From Isosphaeraceae bacterium (GTDB lineage: Bacteria; Planctomycetota; Planctomycetia; Isosphaerales; Isosphaeraceae), in NCBI GenBank assembly GCA_026004735.1, contig BPJS01000001.1, positions 1,798,001 through 1,862,000 on the forward strand: a DNA stretch of 64,000 bases. Direction: 5' to 3'. Below, piece by piece: positions 51,353 to 60,752 of the stretch (position 1 is the first letter of the stretch; every line of letters begins with the position of its first letter). The position numbers and the translations under genes are program-made. The notes under the pieces were generated by a model, which was given only the letters and a program-made list of their open reading frames with translations, did no database searches and was not told where the DNA came from.

Positions 51353-53785
51353 TCAGCGGCTGCGGGGCGAACTGGTTTCGGGGCTGAGTTTGAGCCAGTA
51401 GGTCTGGGCGCGGTCGCCGCGGATCCGCAGGTCCTCGAGAAAGTGCTCGAACCGCTGGAGTGAGGGGACCTCGCGGTAAACGGGCTTATCGTTGACCCAG
51501 ACCTCGATGCGCTGGGACCAGTCGAGCCGGTCGGGGCCGATCCAGACGTCGACACCGGTGACGCCGACCGTGTTGACGGTGATCTTGTTGAGGGTGGCGT
51601 TGGCGCGGACGGTCAGCTCGGCGGGTTTGATGTTTTTTCCGAGCGGGTCGGCGGCCTCGGGGCGGATGCCAAAGCGGTCTTGCAGGCCGCGGACGATGAC
51701 GCCGAAGAAGCGGTCGTCGCCGGCGCGGGCGGTGGTGGCGGTGAACTGGCGGGGGGAGGGATCGCGAACGCGGCTGACAAACCAGTCGAGGATGGCCGGG
51801 ATTTCTTCGGGTAGAGGTTCGAGACCGCGGCGGTAATACTTGACGTATGTCAGGTCGGTGTTGCGGACGATGAGGGGTTTGGTCCACTGCTCGAAGGCGA
51901 TCGGGTTTTCGGCGGGCGCTAGCTCGCCGAGAACGATGTAGAGGGGCATGAGAGACTGGTTGGCCCGGTTGGCCCAGACATACTTGGCGGGCAGGCCAGA
52001 GATGACGGCGGTCGCGGCGAACAAATCGGGGTGGGCCAAACCAAGGTCCCAGGCCATGTTGCCGCCTTCGAGGACCCCGGCCAGATAGACGCGGTTGGCG
52101 TCGATGGCGAATCGCTTAAGGGCATCACGGAGGACGAGTTGGACGACGGTGACTTCGTCGGTCGAGTAGCGATAGGCCGACGCGGAGCCGGTGCGCCACT
52201 CGGGCGCGATGAGGATCAGGCCCCGGCGCTGAGCGTGTTCGATCCAGGCGTTCAAGGTTTCGTCAAGCGATTCGGGGCCGTGGAGGATCACGACCGCCGG
52301 ATAGCGGCGGAGTGGGTGATACTCCGGAGGTAGCCAGGCGGCGTACTCCGAGGGTTGGTCGGGGTAGGGATCGTCGTGGACGCGATGGAAGCGGATTTCG
52401 GCTGGTTGGGTGTGGGTGATCTCGTGCAACGGCGGGGCCATGCGGCGAGCCAGCGCGGTGAGCCGGGGCAGGTCGAGCCACGCGGGTTGGGGCGGTGGGA
52501 GTTCGGCAGTGCCAGTGGATCGAGGAGGGGGAGGCGGGGGGATGGTCTCGCCGGGTTTGCCCGAGAGGGCCAGCGCTTCTAGCTCGGCGAGGTAGGATTT
52601 GCGGGCGTCGTCGCGGGTGGACTGGAGGTAGCCGCGGAGGGCGCGTCGGGCAGCGGCTAGGCGTTCGATGGCGTGTGGTTCGGCTTCGGCCAGTTCGGGG
52701 CCGACGAGCCAGGCGGTCAAGGCCAAGGCCAGGCGGCGTTCGGGAGGCAGGTCGGCGGTCTGTTGGAAGGGAGCCAGGACGTCGCGGACCGTGTCAGGCG
52801 CTTCGGCCAGTGCCGTCAGGACTTCGAGCAGGAGCGGACCGGCGGCCTGCCGGGTTTGCGGATCGAGCTGATCGGCGGCCTGTTGCAGAGCCTGACCCAG
52901 GGCTCGATCCTCGGCCGCTCGGGCCTCCAACACACGGAGGGCGTTGCGGACCTCGGCGGCGACCTCGGCCGACGCACCGATGGCGTCGAAGTTGCGGAGC
53001 CGGTCCGCAGCCGCGAGCGGTTGCTGGGCCGCTTGGAGTTGCTGGATCGAGGCCCAGATCGAGCGACCATGCTCCTCGAGCACCAGGGGGCGGACCTGGG
53101 CGATCGTCTCCTTCAGCTCGGGATAGTCGCGGTCGAGGCGGTCCAGCTCGGCCAGCGCTTCGGGAAACCAGCCGGCCTGGATCAAGAATCGTCCGACCCG
53201 TAGCCGCTCGTCGCGGATCTGCTCGGGCGTCAGGGGATGGGCGGGGTCGAAACGGGTGGGGTCGAACCGGGCGAGCAAGCCGAGCACGATCGGTTTGGGG
53301 ACCTGGCTGATGTCCAACGAACCGCGCCAGAATCCATCGATACCCCGATACCGGACGGCGAAGGGGCCGAGTTCATTGATCGCCTGTGTCATGGCGATGC
53401 GCTTACCGCGCGTGCCGGTGGAGTACGAGAAACGGCGGCGACCCAATTCATCCCAAGGCGTCGCTTCGATCTCAACGGCGTGCGGCGGCATCTCGCCGGC
53501 ATGGACGGCGATGGGTTGTTCGAGTCGGAACCGCTCGGCTGGCGGCTCCCCCTCGGACTGGGTCGACTCGACCTTGGTATCCCGCACGATCACCCGGCGA
53601 ATCCCTTCATAGTCGAAGATCTGGACGAGCGTGCCGTCGCGGTCGACGATCCCCCGCAAGACGCGACCGTCTTTCAGCTTGACGACGTCGGCCCGAACCG
53701 CCACGGCGGCCGCAGCCACCCCAACGACCGCGCTGAGGACAGGCATGAGGCGGACTCGCCCCCTTCCATCGTGCGTCGCGCTCAC
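51353..53785 (-). CDS. Exported esterase/depolymerase-like alpha/beta-hydrolase lacking the nucleophile serine
   Basis: 810 aa starting at GTG with a perfect AGGAGG seven bases upstream; signal peptide GRGRVRLMPVLSAVVGVAAAA ending near VRA. Residues 35-450 hold a beta domain and helical repeats of unknown function. From about 480 the hydrolase begins: AWLPPEYHPLRRYPAVVILHGP, GLILIAPEWR, RFAIDANRVYLAGVLEGGNMAWDLG. The nucleophile elbow G-x-S-x-G reads G-V-L-E-G, with Leu572 in the Ser position. A C-terminal beta domain follows (TVNTVGVTGVDVWIGPDRLDW). I infer a non-catalytic, binding role. Confidence 0.8.
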   Translation of the reverse strand: MSATHDGRGRVRLMPVLSAVVGVAAAAVAVRADVVKLKDGRVLRGIVDRDGTLVQIFDYEGIRRVIVRDTKVESTQSEGEPPAERFRLEQPIAVHAGEMPPHAVEIEATPWDELGRRRFSYSTGTRGKRIAMTQAINELGPFAVRYRGIDGFWRGSLDISQVPKPIVLGLLARFDPTRFDPAHPLTPEQIRDERLRVGRFLIQAGWFPEALAELDRLDRDYPELKETIAQVRPLVLEEHGRSIWASIQQLQAAQQPLAAADRLRNFDAIGASAEVAAEVRNALRVLEARAAEDRALGQALQQAADQLDPQTRQAAGPLLLEVLTALAEAPDTVRDVLAPFQQTADLPPERRLALALTAWLVGPELAEAEPHAIERLAAARRALRGYLQSTRDDARKSYLAELEALALSGKPGETIPPPPPPRSTGTAELPPPQPAWLDLPRLTALARRMAPPLHEITHTQPAEIRFHRVHDDPYPDQPSEYAAWLPPEYHPLRRYPAVVILHGPESLDETLNAWIEHAQRRGLILIAPEWRTGSASAYRYSTDEVTVVQLVLRDALKRFAIDANRVYLAGVLEGGNMAWDLGLAHPDLFAATAVISGLPAKYVWANRANQSLMPLYIVLGELAPAENPIAFEQWTKPLIVRNTDLTYVKYYRRGLEPLPEEIPAILDWFVSRVRDPSPRQFTATTARAGDDRFFGVIVRGLQDRFGIRPEAADPLGKNIKPAELTVRANATLNKITVNTVGVTGVDVWIGPDRLDWSQRIEVWVNDKPVYREVPSLQRFEHFLEDLRIRGDRAQTYWLKLSPETSSPRSR

Positions 53786-54293
53786 GCGGCTCCTCCTGAC
53801 CGGCTCAAGCTCCGGATCGAACCCCAGGACGAACGACTCAACCTCCGCGCTTACTCATCATCGGCAGACCCTCGGCTCCCGGCAATCGGTCATGTGCTGA
53901 GGTCAACGCCTCTGTCCGCCCCAGGCACAGACGCCTTAGACTCCTGCCGGATTCGACCCGCATGGAAAGGAACGGACAAATCCAGGCGTCGGCCCGCCCG
54001 ACGAGGCGCGCAACCGCGCGTTGAGGGGTCGCAGAGATCGGGGGTTCGGGTTAAATGGGTTGAACGTGCCGACTTTCAGGGTTCAGGATGCTCAAGAAAG
54101 GAAAAGCAAACAGGCGGCGGAGATCTGGGAAGGGGCGACCGAGGCGGTGAGTTTGGGAAGTGGTTTGCGGCGGGTCGGGGCGAGCCCGTAGGCTGGAGCC
54201 AGGCGGAGCGAGAGAGATGATGAGGCTGATGGGCGGCGCCGGTCGGGCTGACGTCGCGTCGGCCTGGTGACGAATCCGCGTAGGGATGGGCCG
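53786..54293. other. 508-base intergenic region, no gene seen
   Basis: It lies between the divergent esterase-like gene and the lipoprotein gene. Open stretches translate into Arg/Pro-rich sequence. No tRNA, terminator or convincing promoter was recognised, apart from the AGGAGG ribosome-binding site of the esterase-like gene at its left end. Confidence 0.4.
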
Positions 54294-54734
54294 ATGATGG
54301 TTGGGTCGGGAATTGCGTGGCGGCGGTGGCTGTTGGTAGGCCTGTGGGTGGTTGGCTGGGGCGGGTGTGGGGGCGATCTGCCGCCGCTGCCGTACCCGAA
54401 AGGCTCGATTGTGGCCATTGAGGTCAACAACAAGCCCGATCCGGAGGCGAATCGGCCAATCGAATTGCCGCGGGTCACCGACCCGGAGACGATCGAGCGT
54501 TTTATCCAGGCGGTCAATCGGCATGCGACGCGGGTGGAGCAACCCCTCCAGGCGGTCTACACCGCGACGCTCCACCTGATTCGTGACGGCAGGCCCGCGA
54601 TTGATCTGGGAATCGCGGCGCCGGCGGGAAGTGAGACTATCGGAATCTATGTCGAGAGAAAGTTTTACGCGGCCGAGCGCACGCGACTCGCCGATGCGCT
54701 GCGTTCGGTCGGAGTGCAGTTGGCGGATGAGTGA
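54294..54734 (+). CDS. Putative lipoprotein, unknown function
   Basis: 146 aa from the ATG MMVGSGIAWRRWLLVG; AGGGATGGG lies just before. A signal sequence ending LWVVGWGGC has Cys25 in a lipobox-like setting (G-G-C), so it is probably lipid-anchored. The mature part reads IVAIEVNNKPDPEANRPIELP, then IERFIQAVNRHATRVEQPLQAVYTATLHLIRDGRPAIDLG, and a final helix ERTRLADALRSVGV. No family is recognised. It converges with the GH5 gene. Confidence 0.7.
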   Translation: MMVGSGIAWRRWLLVGLWVVGWGGCGGDLPPLPYPKGSIVAIEVNNKPDPEANRPIELPRVTDPETIERFIQAVNRHATRVEQPLQAVYTATLHLIRDGRPAIDLGIAAPAGSETIGIYVERKFYAAERTRLADALRSVGVQLADE

Positions 54735-54881
54735 TCACGGGCAGGAGCAAGCTGGGCGATACGGGTATGGTTTTGAGCCGCCATGGGTGGCAGGTAGAGG
54801 TCAGCCCGGGCCTCGGGACGAAGCTCGGAGACTCTCTGAGTCTTGGTTAAGCTCGGCGCTGGTCTGATACGGTCAGGCGGC

Positions 54882-55958
54882 TCAGGCGGATGCCTCGCGG
54901 AGCAGTTCGAGCATGGCGCGATCGAGCTGGTGGCCGCGGTAAGGCTCGTAGCGGACGTCGGAGCGCTGGCTGTCGAAGATCCCGAAGCTGCCTCGGAGAT
55001 TCCACAAGGCCCAGCCCCAACCGGCCTCGCGAAGCAGAGCGAGCACGTCGCGCATCCAGGCGAGAGCCACGGAGTGGGGCGTCTGGTTGTGGCAGCCAAA
55101 CTCGCCGCAGTGAACCCCGACGCCCTGGCGCTCCAATTCCTTCCAGGGTTCGATCCGTTCCTGGTAAAGCCGCTGGCGGTCGAAGCGGCGGTCGCCTTCC
55201 TGAAGCGGCCAAGTGGGGACGGGCCATGAGGACGAGCCTTCGACCCAGCTCGCCTTGTAGTGCGTCAGGCGGTGAGGGTCGTAGTGGTGCGTCGAGACGG
55301 CGACCTTGAGGCCGACCAACTCGCTCGGCGGAATCCGGGCGTAGCCCCGACCGTCGCAGACGATCAGGCGATCGGGATCCTCGGCACGAATGGCCTGAGC
55401 CAGCCGCTCGATGACGCGGCGGTGATCTTCGGGAGTGACCTGGTTGGTGGGCTCGTTGAGCGGATTGAAGCTGAGTTCCGAGTTGGGCCGACCCTTGTAG
55501 CGGCGGGCGAAATGCGCCCAGTGGGCCGCGCAGGCTTCGAGGGCGGTGGGATCGGTCCACAAGGATCGCGGCTCGGCCGGTTGAGCGACCGTGAAGCCTG
55601 GTGCGCGGTGCAGATTGAGCTGGACGTGGATACGGCGCTCCCGGCCCCACTGGACGGCTTGATCGACCTTCGCGAGGACTTCCTCGCGGAGTTGGGTCCA
55701 GTCGTTGGGATCGACCCAGTAGCGATAGTCCATCGGCAAGCGGACGAAATTGAAGCCGAGGTCGGCGACCAGGTCGAAATCGGCTTCGGAGAATCCGTCC
55801 GGGGCCGAACGGTTCAGGTAGAACATCGAGAGCAGGTTAAAACCCCGCCACGCGGGGAGCCGCGAGGGAGTCGGAGGCGTTGGCTGCGCATCCTGGGCCC
55901 AGAGGGCAGCGGGCGCCATCGCCGCACCGACGGTCTGGAGCCAGTGGCGACGGTTCAT
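54882..55958 (-). CDS. Glycoside hydrolase family 5 (cellulase-like), Tat/Sec exported
   Basis: 358 aa from MNRRHWLQTVGAAMAPAALWAQ, a Tat-like leader with RR; AAAGGAGG lies directly upstream. GH5 TIM barrel: WRGFNLLSMFYL, DLGFNFVRLPMDYRYWVDP, GIHVQLNLHRAPG-like RRIHVQLNLHRAPGF, then acid/base Glu in LSFNPLNEPTNQ, STHHYDPHRLTHY and nucleophile Glu in GVHCGEFGCHNQ; a final WALWNLRGSFGIFDS. It cleaves beta-1,4- or related glucans/mannans outside the cytoplasm. Single gene, no CAZyme cluster around it. The last residues (RGHQLDRAMLELL) are helical. Confidence 0.9.
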   Translation of the reverse strand: MNRRHWLQTVGAAMAPAALWAQDAQPTPPTPSRLPAWRGFNLLSMFYLNRSAPDGFSEADFDLVADLGFNFVRLPMDYRYWVDPNDWTQLREEVLAKVDQAVQWGRERRIHVQLNLHRAPGFTVAQPAEPRSLWTDPTALEACAAHWAHFARRYKGRPNSELSFNPLNEPTNQVTPEDHRRVIERLAQAIRAEDPDRLIVCDGRGYARIPPSELVGLKVAVSTHHYDPHRLTHYKASWVEGSSSWPVPTWPLQEGDRRFDRQRLYQERIEPWKELERQGVGVHCGEFGCHNQTPHSVALAWMRDVLALLREAGWGWALWNLRGSFGIFDSQRSDVRYEPYRGHQLDRAMLELLREASA

Positions 55959-56476
55959 CGCGATCCTCCTTTCATCACATGCGGTAGCCACGATCCGAGG
56001 TCTTTCCAAAGTGGGACGCCCGGGAAGGCATCGCCAGCCACCCGGATCGAGCCAGAGGGCCGGTCGCCGGGCGAAGTCAATCGCGGCGGGCGGTCCGGTT
56101 GTCCGGTGGGCTGGGCATGGCGAAACGGGGTCGGCCCTCGTCTGGATTGAGCGCTCCACACTCGTTCATGGTAACGCAAGTCGGGTCATCAGGGCGGCTA
56201 GACGTCTGCGCCGAGGGCCATTTGGGGGCGATCACCTCGTTACGGATCAGCCTCGACTGAGAGCGATTGGCAACTCCGGTTTCCGAATGAGGCCAGGCAG
56301 ATTCCGAGCGGGGCCGATCCGCGCTGGCTGCTCGCCAAGGGCGGACGAGCCGTTGGAGCGAGCCGTCTGGGGCGGACAAACTCGTTTCGGACACGCAATC
56401 CGAACGAGGGATGCGACTGGCAGCGCTGGCTCGCCGCGGCGAGGGTTGCAGCGAGCGTCAAGAGAGCGCACGGGCT
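55959..56476. other. 518-base gap, no gene seen
   Basis: It lies between the GH5 gene start and the end of the GT2 gene. Long open frames on both strands exist but are Arg-rich with no family pattern or ribosome-binding site. No RNA gene was recognised. Confidence 0.4.
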
Positions 56477-57328
56477 TTACGGATCGCGGGAAAGCGATTG
56501 GGCGGCGTGCTGGGATCGACTGTCGGTGGCGGGGGCGTCGGGCGTGATGGGGGTGATTGGGCTATGGGAGAGGTTGGAGGCGGGCGCCTTGGGATGGGAG
56601 AGTCGGTCCCGCCAAGACGCCAGCCGCTCTGGCGCGATTCCCAGCGACCAGCCGATCCGGCAGCCGAGATTGATTAACGTCATGCGCCAAGGACCGGCGC
56701 TGCGCCAACGTCGGCCTGACGTCAGAACTCGCTCGGGAGCAATGCGAACCGCGCCAAGACGCCGGGCCCGCTGAACGAGGGCGACATCCTCCATCAGAGG
56801 AATTGCGGGAAACCCGCCCAGGCGGCGGAATGTCTCAGCCCGGAGGAAAAAACCTTGGTCGGCGTAGGGCATACGGAACAGAAGGCCGCGGAGCCAGACG
56901 CCCCACTCGATCAGCCGGATCGGCCAGCCGGGCAAGTCGATCCGCAAACGGAAGGCACCCAGCGCGACCCAGGGAGAAGCCAGCACGCGGCGAATGATCG
57001 CATCGAAGTCGGCCGGCGGACGGGTGTCGACGTGCAGGAAAAACAGGGTCGAGCCGCGCGCGACCGCCGCGCCGGCGTTCAACTGCGGGCCGCGGCCGGG
57101 CGGGGACTCGACGATACGCACGTCGGCCATGCGAGCCCGTTCGGCAGTCCCGTCGTTGCTGCCGCCGTCGACGACGATGACCTCGACGCCGGGGCGGATC
57201 ACGGCCGTGAGCGCCTCGGCGATCGACCCTGCCTCATTGCGGACGGGGATGATGACCGAAAGCCACGGCTCGGGGTCAGCCGGTTCGTCCAACCGATGTC
57301 TAGGGCTGCGCAGCTCAGGCTCGGTCAT
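56477..57328 (-). CDS. GT2 glycosyltransferase, TIGR04283-like (rSAM/selenodomain-associated transferase 2)
   Basis: 283 aa. GT-A fold: WLSVIIPVRNEAGSIAEAL, VEVIVVDGGSNDGTAERA, VESPPGRGPQLNAGAAVARGSTLFFLHVDTRPPADF with the DxT metal motif, and MPYADQGFFLRAETFRRLGGFPAIPLMEDVALVQRARRLG with the ED catalytic pair. This order matches the family often called transferase 2, commonly next to a partner of the transferase 1 family; that partner is absent here. About 40 Pro/Ser/Thr-rich residues extend the C-terminus. Substrate unknown. Confidence 0.85.
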   Translation of the reverse strand: MTEPELRSPRHRLDEPADPEPWLSVIIPVRNEAGSIAEALTAVIRPGVEVIVVDGGSNDGTAERARMADVRIVESPPGRGPQLNAGAAVARGSTLFFLHVDTRPPADFDAIIRRVLASPWVALGAFRLRIDLPGWPIRLIEWGVWLRGLLFRMPYADQGFFLRAETFRRLGGFPAIPLMEDVALVQRARRLGAVRIAPERVLTSGRRWRSAGPWRMTLINLGCRIGWSLGIAPERLASWRDRLSHPKAPASNLSHSPITPITPDAPATDSRSQHAAQSLSRDP

Positions 57329-57797
57329 CCCATCGGCCTCCGCCGATCGGCCTCAGAGCCTGAATGATAGGTCAGGGCTTGGTGTCAAGAAAACTGGGGC
57401 GATTTCACCTGGTTCGGAACCCGGGGAGGCAGCGTTGGAAATGGACATGTCGCGCGTCCCTCGAAGCAGTTCGACAACTCGACGAGGGCCGACGGGCCTG
57501 ATTCCTCGAACGCGAGAGGCGGGAGCGTCGTCGGTCGAGGTGCAGCCTGAGGGCAGCGGGGCTGGAGGCCGTCGGGCATGGGTTCGCAAATCCGTCAACG
57601 GGTGGGGAGCACTTTGAAGGGCGCCCGGCGATTCGGGAGCGTAGCGCCGTCACGGAGCGAGCCTGGTTTGAGCCGAAGGGGACCGAAGACGCGGAGCCGG
57701 GAGGTTCAGGCGGGCGGGCGGTTGGATTATGCTCGGCGTGTGGCTGGGTCACGGCGTCGAGACCCGGCGTGGTCGGGAGTCGACTTAGGAGGGCATC
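57329..57797. other. 469-base gap, no gene seen
   Basis: It is a divergent region between GT2 and the FG-GAP protein. A TATGCT at about 57728 is a weak -10 toward the FG-GAP gene. Otherwise only low-complexity open frames. Confidence 0.35.
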
Positions 57798-58964
57798 ATG
57801 ACGACTGGAATCGTAGTGTTAGCCGCTGTGTTGGCGGGTTCGGAGCTCGAGTGGAAGAAGACGATAATCGACGCCCGCTTCCGCGCTGAGGGGGTCGCGA
57901 CGGCTGATGTCAATCGGGACGGACGGCGGGACATTCTGATTGGCGATTACTGGTACGAGGCTCCGACCTGGACCAAACACGAGATCCGCCCGCCCGGCGA
58001 CTACGGCGATGGGCTTGGCTCGTACAGCGAGTGTATGTGCGCGTGGGCCGACGATATCAATCAGGATGGATGGCCGGACCAAATTGTGATCGGTTTTCCG
58101 GGCAAGCCCGCGCTCTGGTATGAGAACCCGAAGGGTCGGCCGGGGCACTGGCCGGTCCACCAGATCGCACCGTCGGCCTGCAACGAGACGCCCCTCTACA
58201 CAGATTTGTTCGGCGACGGGAAGCGGGTGCTCGTCATGGCGTGGCACCCCGAGGGCAAGCCGGAAAAGGGTCAGATGGCGTGGTTTACGCCTGGCGACGA
58301 TCCGACTCAGCCTTGGAGGGTCCATCCGATCAGCGAGGCCAACGGTGGGCCGGGAACCGCGGTTTTTGCGCATGGGCTGGGCGTTGGCGACGTGAACGGC
58401 GATGGCCGGAACGACGTCCTCTGCACCGGGGGGTGGTGGGAGCAGCCGGAGAATCCGACCGCGGGACCCTGGAGATTCCATCCGGCCCAGCTCGGCGATG
58501 CGGTTGCCAATATGATCGTCTACGACATCAACGGCGACGGCCGGAATGATGTCATCGCCTCGTCGGCGCACAAGTACGGGATCTGGGCGTTTGAGCAGGG
58601 CGATGAGAGCGGGGGGTCGCCCACGTTCGCGCGGCGCGATCTGTTTCCGGAGTTGGTATCGGAGACGCACGCATTGATCGCGGCCGACATGGATCGGGAC
58701 GGATTACTGGACCTGGTGACGGGCAAGCGCTTTTGGTCGCACGGGCGAGCCGAGCCGGGCGCGGATCGGCCGGCGATGCTGTACTGGCTCCAGGCGCGGC
58801 GTGGTCGCGACGGGCAGATCGAATTCGAGCCGCGGCCGATCGACGACCAGAGCGGTATCGGTACGCAGTTTGAAGTCGTCGATTTCAACGACGATGGGCG
58901 GCTCGACATTGTCACCGCCAACAAGAAGGGGGTATTCCTGCTGGAGCAGGTCGGAACCCGTTGA
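57798..58964 (+). CDS. Exported FG-GAP/VCBS-repeat protein
   Basis: 388 aa with a short hydrophobic N-terminus MTTGIVVLAAVLAGS. Calcium-loop repeats of the FG-GAP/VCBS type recur: ATADVNRDGRRDILIGDYWYE, DDINQDGWPDQIVIG, GVGDVNGDGRNDVLCTGGWWE, YDINGDGRNDVIASSA, ADMDRDGLLDLVTGKRF, VDFNDDGRLDIVTANKKG. These form a beta-propeller with Asp-rich loops, typical of planctomycete surface proteins. Binding partner unknown. Single gene. Confidence 0.88.
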   Translation: MTTGIVVLAAVLAGSELEWKKTIIDARFRAEGVATADVNRDGRRDILIGDYWYEAPTWTKHEIRPPGDYGDGLGSYSECMCAWADDINQDGWPDQIVIGFPGKPALWYENPKGRPGHWPVHQIAPSACNETPLYTDLFGDGKRVLVMAWHPEGKPEKGQMAWFTPGDDPTQPWRVHPISEANGGPGTAVFAHGLGVGDVNGDGRNDVLCTGGWWEQPENPTAGPWRFHPAQLGDAVANMIVYDINGDGRNDVIASSAHKYGIWAFEQGDESGGSPTFARRDLFPELVSETHALIAADMDRDGLLDLVTGKRFWSHGRAEPGADRPAMLYWLQARRGRDGQIEFEPRPIDDQSGIGTQFEVVDFNDDGRLDIVTANKKGVFLLEQVGTR

Positions 58965-59013
58965 GCAGGGCGGCTGGCCGCCCCGGTCCCAAGCGCGGTC
59001 TGGGTCGGGGCGG

Positions 59014-59220
59014 TCAGGCCGGTTCGTAGACCAGAAGGACTAATAGATCCGAGTCGTTGGGCACGGCGCTGAGGCGTGCGCGGCCGTCGCCCGATTGGGG
59101 TGCGATATTGCCGGACATCTGAACGACCCGGACGGGATTGCGAGCCAGCCAGTCGTTGATCTGGCGTTCGAGCGACTCGATGTCGGATTCGGCACCCTTA
59201 AAGATCTTGATCTGTTGCAT
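59014..59220 (-). CDS. Small conserved-looking protein, function unknown
   Basis: 68 aa: MQQIKIFKGAESDIESLERQI then NDWLARNPVRVVQMSGNIAPQ and LSAVPNDSDLLVLLVYEPA. The strand-helix-strand pattern is compact and has the composition of a genuine protein rather than a GC-rich artefact. Small proteins that begin in this way occur in planctomycetes as far as I recall. No motif. Located between dapL and the FG-GAP gene, 62 bases after the dapL end, possibly in the dapL transcript. Confidence 0.55.
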   Translation of the reverse strand: MQQIKIFKGAESDIESLERQINDWLARNPVRVVQMSGNIAPQSGDGRARLSAVPNDSDLLVLLVYEPA

Positions 59221-59282
59221 GGAGGCGCCCGGGGTTGCGAGCAGGATTTGAGGGCTGGATCTAGCGGCCGGCCCAGGCGGGG

Positions 59283-60452
59283 TCAGATCTTCAGCCGGGC
59301 GAATCGGCTTACCGCTTCACGCAGGCGGTCCTCGGCGACAGTCAGGGCTACGCGCAGATAGCCCTCGCCGGAGGGGCCGAAACCTACGCCAGGAGTGGTC
59401 ACGACGTCGGCTTCTTCGAGCAGCCGGCCGCAAAGTTCGATCGAACTGGCCCGGCCGGGCGTCGGAATCCAGACATAGAAGGTGGCCCGCGGCGTGGGGA
59501 CGTCCCAACCGAGCGTGCGGAGGCCCTCGACGAAGACGTCGCGGCGGCGGCGATACATGGCGCGGAGCGGCGGCGTCAGGGTCTCGTACTGGTCCAGCGC
59601 GGTCCTGGCGGCCATCTGGATCGCGGTGAAGATGCCGCTATCGGTGTTAGCCTTGACCTGAGCCAGGGCCGCGATCGGGGCCGCGCCGCCGACGGCAAAG
59701 CCGACGCGCCAGCCGGTCATGTTGAACGTCTTCGAGAGGCTGTGAAACTCGATCGCCACCTCCTTCGCCCCGGGGATTTCGAGGATGCTGGGCGGGGGCG
59801 TCTCGTAATACATTTCGTTGTACGCGGCGTCCTGAGCGACCACCAGGTTGTGGCGACGGGCCAGCGCGACGACTTTTTCGAAGTAGGCCAGATCGGCCGT
59901 GGCGCCGGTGGGGTTGTTGGGGTAATTGAGGAAGAGTAGTCGGGCTCGCCCCCACACATCGGACGGAATCGAGTCCAGGTCCGGCAGGTAGTCGTTTTCG
60001 GCGGTCAAGGGAAGCGCGTAAACCTCGCCCCCGGCGAACTGGGTGCTCGAGCGATAGACCGGGTAGCAGGGATCGGGCACCAAGCCGATGTCGCCCGGAT
60101 TGAGAACGGCCAGCGGGAAGTGGGCGATCGATTCCTTGGAGCCGATTGTCGGGAGGATCTCGGTAGCGGGGTCGAGGTCAACCCGGTAGCGACGACGGAA
60201 AAATTCGGCGATCGACTGCCGAAGCTCCGGTGCGCCCTGGTCGAGGGCGTACTGGTGGTAGGCGGGGTTTTCAACGGCCGCTTGCAGGCTGCGGATCACC
60301 GGTTCGGGCGTCGGGGTGTCTGGGTCGCCAACGCCGAGGTTGATGACGTCTCGGCCGGCGGCCAGAGCGGCCTTCTTCTTCTTATCGATCTCGGCGAACA
60401 AATAGGGAGGAAGCTGCTGGAGGCGTTGCGATTTGGTGAAGGTGCTCGGCAT
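59283..60452 (-). CDS. dapL: LL-diaminopimelate aminotransferase
   Basis: 389 aa from MPSTFTKSQRLQQLPPYLFAEIDKK in pieces. Class I/II aminotransferase: INLGVGDPDTPTPEP, YALDQGAPELRQSIAEFF, ILPTIGSKESIAHFPLAVLNPGD, LFLNYPNNPTGA, DAAYNEMYY, PLP Lys in EFHSLSKTFNMTGWRVGF, and late Arg in GYLRVALTV. It interconverts tetrahydrodipicolinate and LL-diaminopimelate, so lysine and cell-wall DAP are made by the short DapL route. asd, an earlier step, is in the same window but not linked. A close relative acting on another amino acid cannot be excluded. Confidence 0.88.
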   Translation of the reverse strand: MPSTFTKSQRLQQLPPYLFAEIDKKKKAALAAGRDVINLGVGDPDTPTPEPVIRSLQAAVENPAYHQYALDQGAPELRQSIAEFFRRRYRVDLDPATEILPTIGSKESIAHFPLAVLNPGDIGLVPDPCYPVYRSSTQFAGGEVYALPLTAENDYLPDLDSIPSDVWGRARLLFLNYPNNPTGATADLAYFEKVVALARRHNLVVAQDAAYNEMYYETPPPSILEIPGAKEVAIEFHSLSKTFNMTGWRVGFAVGGAAPIAALAQVKANTDSGIFTAIQMAARTALDQYETLTPPLRAMYRRRRDVFVEGLRTLGWDVPTPRATFYVWIPTPGRASSIELCGRLLEEADVVTTPGVGFGPSGEGYLRVALTVAEDRLREAVSRFARLKI

Positions 60453-60752
60453 GGCGACGAGGAGCGGCAAGGTGAACGATTCCGACCCATCGGGCAAGAT
60501 GCCCAGGTTAGCGGAAGGCTGGGGCCTGATTCCAGCGTCCGGCGCCGAAGCTCGGCATGGCTCGGGCCTGCGGTCGAACCAGGATGGCCCGAGGAGCCGT
60601 CGGGCACCAGGCCCAAGACGCCGTGCGGGCTCCGAGAGCGGAGGCGTTCCGGACTGAGGGGCCGCGGCGGGCAGCCGCCGTTGGCCGACGGGGTGGACCC
60701 GCAGCAGGCGGCGGTTCGATCGCCGCCGGTCTAGGCCCGAAGGTTCGCGACG
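60453..60752. other. 300-base gap, no gene seen
   Basis: It lies between two minus-strand genes, the end of the DEAD-box helicase and the start of dapL. Open frames are Gly/Arg-rich. No promoter with good hexamers and no terminator with a T-tract was found. Confidence 0.35.

Noticed and set aside
56011..56547. 178-aa plus-strand frame in the gap after GH5
   Set aside because: Arg/Gly-rich, no Shine-Dalgarno, and it runs into the end of the GT2 gene in antisense.
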